Shown here one piece after another: positions 36,688 to 43,273 of a DNA stretch of 64,000 nucleotides. This DNA comes from Actinomycetota bacterium (GTDB lineage Bacteria > Actinomycetota > Actinomycetes > S36-B12). The stretch lies in assembly GCA_030645615.1 (NCBI GenBank), contig JAUSNB010000021.1:61285-125284 (forward strand), given 5' to 3'. The notes under the pieces were generated by a model. That model did no database searches and had not been told where the DNA came from. It saw only the letters and a list, made by a program, of their open reading frames with translations. The first letter of the stretch is position 1. Each line of letters starts with the position of its first letter. Made by a program: the position numbers and the translations under genes.

Positions 36688-37318
36688 GGGGTTCCTCCAG
36701 GACGGACGTGGTGGCGATGGCGAGCAGCTGGCGGACGTCGATCGATCCGTCCATCTGGCGTGCGGTGAGGACGTCGTCCGCGAGGATCCGGGCGTGCGGG
36801 TTGTACTGGCCGCCCGCGGACCAGTCGAGGATGGCCCTGGCGCGGATGTTGCCCTCGACGACGGCGAGCAGTTGCTCGAGGAGCTTGGCTGCGTCGGCTC
36901 GGGCCTTCTCGTTTGCCTTGGCCTGCGCCTCACGATTGGCCTTCGCCAGCTCCGAGGCGTGCTCGTCGATCTCGTTGCGGGTCTGGACGATGGCGTCGAG
37001 GTAGCCGTCCAGCTGGCGCTTGGCGGCGTGACGCTTGGCGGCCAGGGCGGGAGCTTCGGACGGCTCGGGCATGGGCTTGCCGGCTCGGAGTGCCTCGCCT
37101 GCGATGCGGTCGTCGTCGAGCTTCGCCTGACGGTCGTGGACGGGGTCGGCGAGCCTCTGGACGTCGGCGTACTGCTGGGCGTAGAGCCCGGCGAGCCGGT
37201 CCCTCTCGTGGATCAGCTCGACGACCTTGGGGTGCAGTTCGTCGTCCCCCGGGCGTGAGTAGTTCGTGAAGCGGGCGTCAGGGTCGGTGATGTTGGCCCT
37301 GGGTGGCAGGTATCTCAC
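36680..37318 (-). CDS. Coiled-coil element protein, unknown
   Basis: 212 aa. A long charged helical stretch (about 35-150: LIHERDRLAGLYAQQYADVQRL, LDAIVQTRNEIDEHASELAKANREAQAKANEKARADAAKLLEQL in two parts) predicts a coiled coil. The end has GQYNPHARILADDVLTARQMDGS. GGAGAG lies 5 nt before the GTG start. It could be a scaffold or DNA-replication accessory protein, but there is no direct evidence. Confidence 0.6.
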   Translation of the reverse strand: MRYLPPRANITDPDARFTNYSRPGDDELHPKVVELIHERDRLAGLYAQQYADVQRLADPVHDRQAKLDDDRIAGEALRAGKPMPEPSEAPALAAKRHAAKRQLDGYLDAIVQTRNEIDEHASELAKANREAQAKANEKARADAAKLLEQLLAVVEGNIRARAILDWSAGGQYNPHARILADDVLTARQMDGSIDVRQLLAIATTSVLEEPHA

Positions 37319-37345
37319 TGGTGCTCTCCGTTCGGTTGTGGTGGA

Positions 37346-37528
37346 TCAGATCAGGTGCGCCTGGCGGCGCATCCGGTCCCGGTTGTGGGCTACGTGGGGC
37401 TTGCAGGTCGGGCAGGGTCGCGGGTGGCCCTCGGGGTCAGGGGCGAGCCATCCGTCGTCGCAGGCGTGGTCCTCGGGGCTCGGAATGCGGTCCTCGTCGA
37501 GCAGCTCGCCATCGCGGTCGCGTCTCAT
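37346..37528 (-). CDS. Small cysteine-motif element protein
   Basis: 60 aa with HACDDGW and PCPTCKPH, a spacing that fits a small zinc-binding fold. Its ATG overlaps the stop of the initiator-like gene (ATGA). It may assist the replication protein encoded just upstream. Confidence 0.55.
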   Translation of the reverse strand: MRRDRDGELLDEDRIPSPEDHACDDGWLAPDPEGHPRPCPTCKPHVAHNRDRMRRQAHLI

Positions 37529-38310
37529 GCCGACACCAGCCTCGGCTGGTGGGCTGCCAGGTCGCAGCGCGGCAGGTGGCCAAGGCGCGTCGGCTGGCCG
37601 CACGCGTCGCAGTACTCGTCGAGCAGCGCGTTCGCGAGCACTGCGCCGACCGGGGAAGGCTGCTGGCGGGTCGACACGGACCGCGCGTCCCAGGCTGTGC
37701 GCAGCTGGCGGGCCTGGCCGCATGGTCGGCAGGGAGCTTCGGTCCCGGCGGGGTGCGAAGCGCAGTAGGGGGAGGGCGGCCTGGCCGAGCTGGGTGCCGG
37801 CGGTGCCAACGCGAGCCCTTCCCCTTCCCCTTCATCTTCCCCTTCCCCTTCGGCGCGGGGATCCCCGCGCACTTCCCCGCGCACTTCCCCGCGCACTTCC
37901 GCATCCGAGTGCGCGGGCATCCCCGCGCTGTGGACAACCTCAAGTGCGCGGGCATCCCCGCGCTGGTCACCTCCCGGGCCATCCGCCAAGTGCGCGGGCA
38001 TCCCCGCGAAGGTGTAGGTCGCCCGGGTGCCGCGGCGATGTTCCCTGTCCAGCACCCCGGCGAGCTCCAGGACGTCGATTGCCTGGCGCACCGAGCGGTC
38101 ATAGGTGCCGCACATCTCCGCGAGCACATGGATGCTCGGAAAGGCCCGCCCGTCTGTGTCCGCGTGCATGGCCAGGGTCAGGGCGACGAACAGCACCAGG
38201 CCTTGGCCGATCGCTGATCCACTCGTCGCGGCGAGCGTCCTGCGAGCGGCGTCGATCCGCGCCTGGACGTCGGGCAGGTACAGCTGCTCGGCAGCCGGTG
38301 TGTACCTCAC
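37525..38310 (-). CDS. Winged-helix replication-initiator-like protein with internal iterons
   Basis: 261 aa. The N-terminal half contains a winged HTH (about 40-105: GRAFPSIHVLAEMCGTYDRSVRQAIDVLELAGVL), as in phage and plasmid replication initiators. The middle is low-complexity (RGEVRGEVRGD, EGEGEDEGEGEG) because its DNA holds repeats. The C-terminus has a CDACGQPTRLGHLPRCD zinc motif. The GTG overlaps the upstream gene (GTGA). An ori inside an initiator gene is known from lambdoid phages (gene O); that analogy is inference. Confidence 0.6.
   Translation of the reverse strand: MRYTPAAEQLYLPDVQARIDAARRTLAATSGSAIGQGLVLFVALTLAMHADTDGRAFPSIHVLAEMCGTYDRSVRQAIDVLELAGVLDREHRRGTRATYTFAGMPAHLADGPGGDQRGDARALEVVHSAGMPAHSDAEVRGEVRGEVRGDPRAEGEGEDEGEGEGLALAPPAPSSARPPSPYCASHPAGTEAPCRPCGQARQLRTAWDARSVSTRQQPSPVGAVLANALLDEYCDACGQPTRLGHLPRCDLAAHQPRLVSA
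37817..38008. repeat. Iteron cluster, candidate replication origin
   Basis: From left to right: a 36-nt pyrimidine-only tract (37817-37850 region), three tandem CCCCGCGCACTT 12-mers (37863-37898), then three direct copies of AGTGCGCGGGCATCCCCGCG (37908-37927, 37943-37962, 37989-38008). The 12-mers are the reverse complement of the first part of the 20-mers. A further inverted, one-mismatch copy of the 20-mer overlaps at 37854-37873. Confidence 0.65.
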
Positions 38311-38675
38311 GTCAGGGCCTCCAGGTAGTCCAGGATCCGCCAGCCGGTGCTGGTCTCCTCCCACACGCCAGCCGTGGCGAGCTCCCGTGCGAGTGCCGCC
38401 GGGTCCTCGGCATCGCTGATCCGGGACAGGCGCACCGCGAGCTCTCCGTCCGTCAGTGCGGTGGCGCAGTAGACGGTCGCCTCGATGTGGAGCAGCCGGG
38501 CGTCGCGGGACACGCGGCCATGCTCGAGCTTCAGCAGCACGTCATCCGAGAGCAGCGCGTAGCTCATGGCTGCCGCCGGGCTGTGGGTCTCGCGTGGCAT
38601 CATGGGAGTGCCTGAGATCGAGTTGTGATGCCCCTGGCTGTGCCGGCCGGGGGCCTTCTCGTTCCTAGTCGTCAC
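38307..38675 (-). CDS. Phage replisome-organiser-like N-terminal domain protein
   Basis: 122 aa from the GTG at 38675 (AGGAG 4 nt upstream), or 86 aa if it starts at the ATG at 38567 (MSYALLSDDVLLKLEHGRV). HIEATVYCATALTDGELAVRL, LARELATAGVWEETSTGWRILDYLEAL is the pattern of N-terminal HTH domains in phage replication proteins. It lies directly before the initiator-like gene with a GTGA overlap, so the two may form one replication module. Confidence 0.6.
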   Translation of the reverse strand: MTTRNEKAPGRHSQGHHNSISGTPMMPRETHSPAAAMSYALLSDDVLLKLEHGRVSRDARLLHIEATVYCATALTDGELAVRLSRISDAEDPAALARELATAGVWEETSTGWRILDYLEALT

Positions 38676-38943
38676 GACGCTCCTGCCAGTCGGGGTGGGC
38701 TTCGATGAGCCCTGCGAGCGGTTGGATCCGGTGGAGCATCACGTCGTGGGCACGGACACCCCAAGGGCGATGAACGAGCTCGTTGAGGACCCGCAACCGG
38801 TCCTGGGCAACGCGTGCCTGCGTGCGGAGTGAGCCCCCGGCCTCGTCGGTCTGCGCTGCCGTGAGGTAGCGGGGCAGGAAGTCGTCCGGGTACTGCGCCG
38901 GGGCGCTGTCCGGCCGCCAGGTCCAGTCGCGGGGCCGGGTCAT
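38665..38943 (-). CDS. Small element protein after tape measure (92 aa), unknown
   Basis: 92 aa. Helical central part (YLTAAQTDEAGGSLRTQARVAQDRLRVLNELVHRPWG). The ATG overlaps the tape-measure stop (ATGA). In phages a small minor-tail or chaperone gene often follows the tape measure, but no similarity is evident here. Confidence 0.55.
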   Translation of the reverse strand: MTRPRDWTWRPDSAPAQYPDDFLPRYLTAAQTDEAGGSLRTQARVAQDRLRVLNELVHRPWGVRAHDVMLHRIQPLAGLIEAHPDWQERRDD

Positions 38944-41261
38944 CGTCGGCTCCCTGCCGTCGTGGCGCGCCTGTGGCGGTCCTCGTGGCGTCGTGCGCGC
39001 TGGAGCTCGAGCTGGAAGTCGATTGCTGTGGCCGGGTGGACTTCCATGTGGCCGATCAGCGGGGCGTCGCGCCCGGCCGGTCCGGTGGGCAGCGTGATCG
39101 ATGGGGCATTGACGATCGGGGGAAGGGCAGGGATCCGGTCGGCGATGTTCAGCCGGTCCAGGGTGCCAAGGCCAATCCGGTCGACGGCGGCCGCGCGCAG
39201 GACGTACTCGCCGTTGGACAGCATCGCGGGGATGGAGTCCGACGTGCCGCTCCCTGGGCCGCGGACGATACCGCCATCGGCCTTGAGGATCGTCTGCATC
39301 CCCGGGGTCTGCAGCTTGGCGATGATGGTGGCGTTGACGGTCTTGCCGTCGATGTTCTCGAGCAGGTTCAGGATCCCCTGGGCCTCTGCCTTGACGAGCT
39401 GCAGCGGGCCGAGGAGCTCGGCCTGCATGGACTCGCTCATGCCTGAGTCCTTGATCGCGTCACGGACCGCGGAGAAGTTCTCCTGGGCGAACCGCGCAGC
39501 CTTCTTCGGGTTCTTGAATGCAGCCAGGGCGCTGCTGTAGGCCTCCGTGACGTCACGGGCGCCTTCCTTGCTGGGCTTCTCGGCGAAGTCCGTCAGGCTC
39601 TTGTTGAAGGCCGCGACGGCCCGCTGGCGGCTGACAGCACCGGTGAGCCGATCGAGCGCCAGGGCCATCCCGGTGATCTTGACCGCTGCGACCGATGTCT
39701 CGCCGGCGAGCTCCTCGGTCTCGTCGCTGAGGCCCGAGTAGTCCAAGCCCGCGATGGACGCTGCCTTCCCGGCCGCGTCGAACGCCTGCCGTCCGCGATC
39801 CACCTCGGAGCGCAGCCCGTAGGCGTTGTTCTGCATCGTCGAGAGCAGCCCGCGGTCGCCATTGAAGTAGTCCAGGCCCACACGGGTCGCGCGGACCGAG
39901 TCGTGGAACGCCTCCCATGCAGGCTGGCCACCGATGATCGCCGCCGTGACCTGCTCGACGCCGTAGCCATACCGCTCCAGGATCGCCCAGTCCTCCGCGC
40001 TGATGTCCAGGAGCAGCTGCTCGGAGATCTTGGCGACCCCGGTCGCGTTCAGCGCGCCCGTGACCGCGTCGATCGAATCCTTGAAGCCCTGCACCCGGGC
40101 ATCCGCCTCGGCTGCCTGGTCCATGAAGTGCCCCAGGGCCAGTCCACCCGCCGCGAGCGCCAGCCCCCACGGGGACACGAGGAAGCCGGCAGTGCCGCGC
40201 AGGCCCCGCTTGAACGAGCCGGCGCTGATCGTCCCGGAGTCGATCGCGCCCTTCAGCGCGATGATCCGGGGAAGAGCGATCATCGAAGCCAGCCCGAACG
40301 CCGTCACCGCGAAACCCGCCTGCTTGACCGGGTCGGGAAGCCGGGTGAAGAAGGCCACCACAGGTCGCAGAATGCTCACCAGTCCCTGCAGCGCCGGCAC
40401 GAGCGCTCGACCGACCTCCTCCTGCAGATTGGCGAAGTTCTGCTCGGCGATCGCTGCCTGACCAGCGGCGGTCTGTCCGAAGGCCTTGCCGACCCCGCCG
40501 ACCTTGACCTCCAGGGCGGCCATGACGCCTGCCAGGTCGCGGCCCCGGTCGCCGGTGGCCTTGTAGTCGATCCCGAGTTCCTTCAGGGCGCGCGTGTTGC
40601 CCAGGAGCGCCTTGCCGATCGCCTCGGCTGCCTCGGGGACGTCCCGGCCGCTGGCAATCGCGTAGTCGTTGACCAGAGGGATCAGCGCCTGGATCTGCTT
40701 GCCGGTCAGGTCGAACATGGCCAGGGTGCCCTCGGCCGCTGCGAGCGCGTCATCATCGGCACCGGTCATGTTCATGAGCTCGGTATTGAGCTCCTGGAAG
40801 CTCTCGATCGTTACGTCGTTGATCTTCGGGAACTTCGCGTAGGCCGCCACGAGCCGCTGGCTCTGCTTCTCCGCCTCGATGAACGCCTTGATGCTCGAGC
40901 GGGCGAACAGGACCATTGCCGCGGCACCGACGATGCCGGCACGCTGGATGTCCTTCTGGTGCTTGACCAGCCAGTCACCGGTCCGCTGCAGGCGGGTGGT
41001 GCCGAGCTTGTCGATCTCCCGCTTCAGGCGAGCCGTCTGGGCGGCGGCCTTCTTCTGCTCATCCCGCAGGTTCTTGATCGACGTCGCCAGGCGGTCCATG
41101 TCCGCCTTGGCCTCCTTGGCCCCGGTGTCGTAGAAGGCCCGCGCCGCATCCTTCTGCTGCTGCTCCAGCGAGCGCAGCTCCTTCTTCACGTCACGCAGCC
41201 GAGCCGATGCCTCGTCCTGAGCCGTGACCTTGATCGACAGCTCTTCGGAGTACCCCGACAC
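38940..41261 (-). CDS. Phage tail tape measure protein
   Basis: 773 aa. Coiled coil (about 10-95), then a TP901-like tape-measure core (about 115-340: FIEAEKQSQRLVAAYAKF, FDLTGKQIQALIPLVNDYAIASGRD, TRALKELGIDYKATGDRGRD), hydrophobic helices (about 310-375) and a C-terminal segment ADGGIVRGPGSGTSDSIP with AMLSNGEYVLRAAAVDRIG, typical of tape measures. It would set tail length and form part of the injected tail tip. It starts 1 bp after the excisionase-like gene. No major tail, tail-assembly chaperone or minor tail gene is nearby, which is unusual. Confidence 0.85.
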   Translation of the reverse strand: MSGYSEELSIKVTAQDEASARLRDVKKELRSLEQQQKDAARAFYDTGAKEAKADMDRLATSIKNLRDEQKKAAAQTARLKREIDKLGTTRLQRTGDWLVKHQKDIQRAGIVGAAAMVLFARSSIKAFIEAEKQSQRLVAAYAKFPKINDVTIESFQELNTELMNMTGADDDALAAAEGTLAMFDLTGKQIQALIPLVNDYAIASGRDVPEAAEAIGKALLGNTRALKELGIDYKATGDRGRDLAGVMAALEVKVGGVGKAFGQTAAGQAAIAEQNFANLQEEVGRALVPALQGLVSILRPVVAFFTRLPDPVKQAGFAVTAFGLASMIALPRIIALKGAIDSGTISAGSFKRGLRGTAGFLVSPWGLALAAGGLALGHFMDQAAEADARVQGFKDSIDAVTGALNATGVAKISEQLLLDISAEDWAILERYGYGVEQVTAAIIGGQPAWEAFHDSVRATRVGLDYFNGDRGLLSTMQNNAYGLRSEVDRGRQAFDAAGKAASIAGLDYSGLSDETEELAGETSVAAVKITGMALALDRLTGAVSRQRAVAAFNKSLTDFAEKPSKEGARDVTEAYSSALAAFKNPKKAARFAQENFSAVRDAIKDSGMSESMQAELLGPLQLVKAEAQGILNLLENIDGKTVNATIIAKLQTPGMQTILKADGGIVRGPGSGTSDSIPAMLSNGEYVLRAAAVDRIGLGTLDRLNIADRIPALPPIVNAPSITLPTGPAGRDAPLIGHMEVHPATAIDFQLELQRARRHEDRHRRATTAGSRR

Positions 41262-41262
41262 G

Positions 41263-41460
41263 TCAGACCGCCTGGGCTTCGACGTCGCGCATTCCTTGCG
41301 CGTCGGCCAGCCACGCCTCGACGTCGGCCGTCTCGTAGAGGACTCGCTTGCCGAGCTTGAAGCATCGGGGGCCGCGGCCGACCTGTCGCCAGTACCGGAG
41401 GGTCGCGGCCGAGGTCCGGCACACGACCGCCACTTCGGCGGTTGTCATGAAGCGAGGCAT
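41263..41460 (-). CDS. Excisionase-like helix-turn-helix protein
   Basis: 65 aa. FMTTAEVAVVCRTSAATLRYWRQVGRGP followed by GKRVLYETADVEAWLAD is the HTH_17/excisionase (MerR-like winged) pattern. The ATG at 41460 is chosen as it leaves a GGGAG 9 nt upstream. It would bind att arms or control the integrase and the downstream operon. It lies next to the iterons at 41485-41511. Confidence 0.75.
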   Translation of the reverse strand: MPRFMTTAEVAVVCRTSAATLRYWRQVGRGPRCFKLGKRVLYETADVEAWLADAQGMRDVEAQAV

Positions 41461-41484
41461 GAGCACCATCTCCCAGAACGCGAA

Positions 41485-41511
41485 TTTGCGCTGTTTGCGC
41501 TGGTTGCGCTT
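41485..41511 (+). repeat. Three 9-bp iterons in divergent control region
   Basis: TTTGCGCTG, TTTGCGCTG and GTTGCGCTT in tandem lie between the excisionase-like gene and the HTH-integrase operon. The last copy touches the -35 box of the rightward promoter. They are probably operator or Xis-binding sites. Confidence 0.65.
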
Positions 41512-41538
41512 TACATGGTGGCTCAGATCTGGCATAGT
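41510..41538 (+). promoter_or_regulatory. Sigma-70-type promoter for HTH-integrase operon
   Basis: TTTACA (41510-41515) and CATAGT (41533-41538) are separated by 17 bp. The predicted transcript starts a few bases before the ATG at 41553. Confidence 0.6.
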
Positions 41539-41552
41539 CGTCCACGCCAAAC

Positions 41553-42140
41553 ATGAAATGGGGTGGCAAGGAAATGGGCCTGACAGGGCGATACGAGAAC
41601 ATCTCAGCGGTGCGCGTTTCGGAGTCCGGCGCTGTCGACTACGGGCTTCCACCGGTGAAGTTGGGCAACACGGTCGTGCCAGCGCGCGTGGCGTACATCG
41701 TCGAAGGGGCCAACGGGTCCCCTTCGGCGCGCGTGGAGTTCGCCATTCACGACGGACTGCCCATCTGTACTTCGGTCCATGTCGACGCGGCCGAGGGCGG
41801 CCGAGGCATCCGGTCGGGTGACCTGAACACCTTGCCTGGGCTCGATCGCTTGGCTATCGACGCATTCACAGCGCTCGCGGTGCGCGTCGCAGACAACCCG
41901 TTCGACTGGCACATCGGACTTGACCAGGTGAAGGTCAGGTCCGCGAGGTTGGACATTCGGACCCGCGGCAATGCAGAGCTCGAGGAAGTCGCCCGCGTCT
42001 ATCGCGAGAACATTGACGATCGGCCGCTCGAGGCAGTCGAACGGCTGGGCTACTCGCGGCGCACGGCGGCTCGACGCGTTCAGCAGGCGCGCGTCAAGGG
42101 CTTTCTTCCTCGCACGACACCAGGCAAGAAGCAGGCGTAG
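41553..42140 (+). CDS. HTH-tailed element protein upstream of integrase
   Basis: 195 aa. The N-terminal about 140 residues form a beta-rich unknown domain (VPARVAYIVEGANGSPSARVEFAIHDGLPI). The C-terminus is a helix-turn-helix (ELEEVARVYRENIDDRPLEAVERLGYSRRTAARRVQQAR). Proteins with this tail precede integrase genes in other actinobacterial elements. Start could also be the ATG at 41574. The integrase ATG is 2 bp after its stop, so both are co-expressed. A regulatory role is inferred. Confidence 0.65.
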   Translation: MKWGGKEMGLTGRYENISAVRVSESGAVDYGLPPVKLGNTVVPARVAYIVEGANGSPSARVEFAIHDGLPICTSVHVDAAEGGRGIRSGDLNTLPGLDRLAIDAFTALAVRVADNPFDWHIGLDQVKVRSARLDIRTRGNAELEEVARVYRENIDDRPLEAVERLGYSRRTAARRVQQARVKGFLPRTTPGKKQA

Positions 42141-42142
42141 CC

Positions 42143-43246
42143 ATGGCGAGCATCCAGCGCCGTGCGGATGGCAAGTGGAGGGCGCGCTATCGCGACGAGG
42201 CCGGGAGCGAGCACGCGCGGCACTTCGACCGGAAGGTGGACGCCCAGGCGTGGCTCGATCAGGTCACGGCGGCACTGGTCACAGGGACCTACGCCGATCC
42301 GAGGCGGGGCAGGATCACGTTCGAGCAGTTCTACGCGTCGTGGTCGGAGCGTCAGATATGGGCGCCTGGGACGCGGCTTGCGATGGACCTGGCCGCGGGC
42401 TCCGTGCCGTTCGCGGGCGTGCCGATGCTGAGGATCCGCCGCTCACACGTCGAAGCGTGGGTCAAGAGCATGGACAACAGGGGGCTCGCGGCCGGGACAG
42501 TTCACACGCGCTTCGGCAACGTGCGCTCAGCCTTCCGTGCAGCCGTGGCAGACCGCGTGATCGGCGAGGACCCATGCTCGGGGATCCTCCTGCCGAAGCG
42601 GCGCCGGCAGGAGGTCGCGATGCAGGTCCCGACTGCCGAGCAGGTAGGCGCCCTCCTGGCACGCGCAGGGGGGCAGTTCACGGCCTACCTCGGCTTCTGT
42701 GCCTTCGCTGGTCTCCGGCTCGGTGAGGCTTCGGGGCTGCAGATCGGCGACGTCGACTTCCTCCGCCGGACCTTGCGCGTGAGGCGTCAGGTCCAGCGGA
42801 CCACCGGCCACGGCTTCGAGGTCCGGGCGCCCAAGTACGGGTCCGAGCGGGACGTGTTCCTGGCTCCTGGGCTCGTCGAGCTCGTGGCCAGCCACGTCGA
42901 GACGCATCGCCCGGGGTGCGGCCCCGAAGACTGGCTGTTCGTCAACCAGGGCGGCGACCCTCCCCACCAGAACACGGTCGGCCACTGGTGGCGGCAAGCA
43001 CGGAGCCGGGCCAGCGTGGAGGGCTTCACGCTCCACGACCTGAGGCACTACTACGCCTCAGGTCTGATAGCGGCGGGTTGCGACGTCGTGACCGTCCAGC
43101 ACGCCCTGGGGCACGCGTCCGCGACGACGACGCTCAGCACCTACGCGCACCTCTGGCCGAACGCCGAGGACCGCACCAGGGCGGCGGCTGAGGGGATGCT
43201 CTCGGCAGCTCTTGCGGACTCCCTGCGGACTGAGGAGGCGAACTAG
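42143..43246 (+). CDS. int: Tyrosine site-specific integrase
   Basis: 367 aa. N-terminal arm- and core-binding domains (about 1-165) include KVDAQAWLDQV and FEQFYASWSERQ. The catalytic domain has R near 192 (GLRLGEASGL), H/R in LHDLRHYYAS (about 297-300), H in ALGHAS and the nucleophile Y in TYAHLW (about 332). It catalyses recombination between the element and the ychF 3' end. Its last codons contain the right arm-type repeats. The stop is 29 bp from the right att core. Confidence 0.95.
   Translation: MASIQRRADGKWRARYRDEAGSEHARHFDRKVDAQAWLDQVTAALVTGTYADPRRGRITFEQFYASWSERQIWAPGTRLAMDLAAGSVPFAGVPMLRIRRSHVEAWVKSMDNRGLAAGTVHTRFGNVRSAFRAAVADRVIGEDPCSGILLPKRRRQEVAMQVPTAEQVGALLARAGGQFTAYLGFCAFAGLRLGEASGLQIGDVDFLRRTLRVRRQVQRTTGHGFEVRAPKYGSERDVFLAPGLVELVASHVETHRPGCGPEDWLFVNQGGDPPHQNTVGHWWRQARSRASVEGFTLHDLRHYYASGLIAAGCDVVTVQHALGHASATTTLSTYAHLWPNAEDRTRAAAEGMLSAALADSLRTEEAN
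43212..43231 (+). repeat. Putative integrase arm-type sites (right)
   Basis: TTGCGGACT and CTGCGGACT lie 11 bp apart, matching the left pair at 33612-33631. They overlap the last codons of the integrase gene. Confidence 0.6.
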
Positions 43247-43273
43247 CCTCGTGAACAGGCGAAACGTCAAATC

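Noticed and set aside
37854..38008. CRISPR-like repeats
   Set aside because: Only three direct copies with unequal spacing, within a coding gene, and opposed 12-mers of the same core. This fits iterons and not a CRISPR array; no cas genes are present.
41263..41652. Longer 129-aa form of the excisionase-like protein
   Set aside because: The extra N-terminus runs through the iterons and promoter region and has no conserved sequence; the HTH domain begins at the ATG at 41460.
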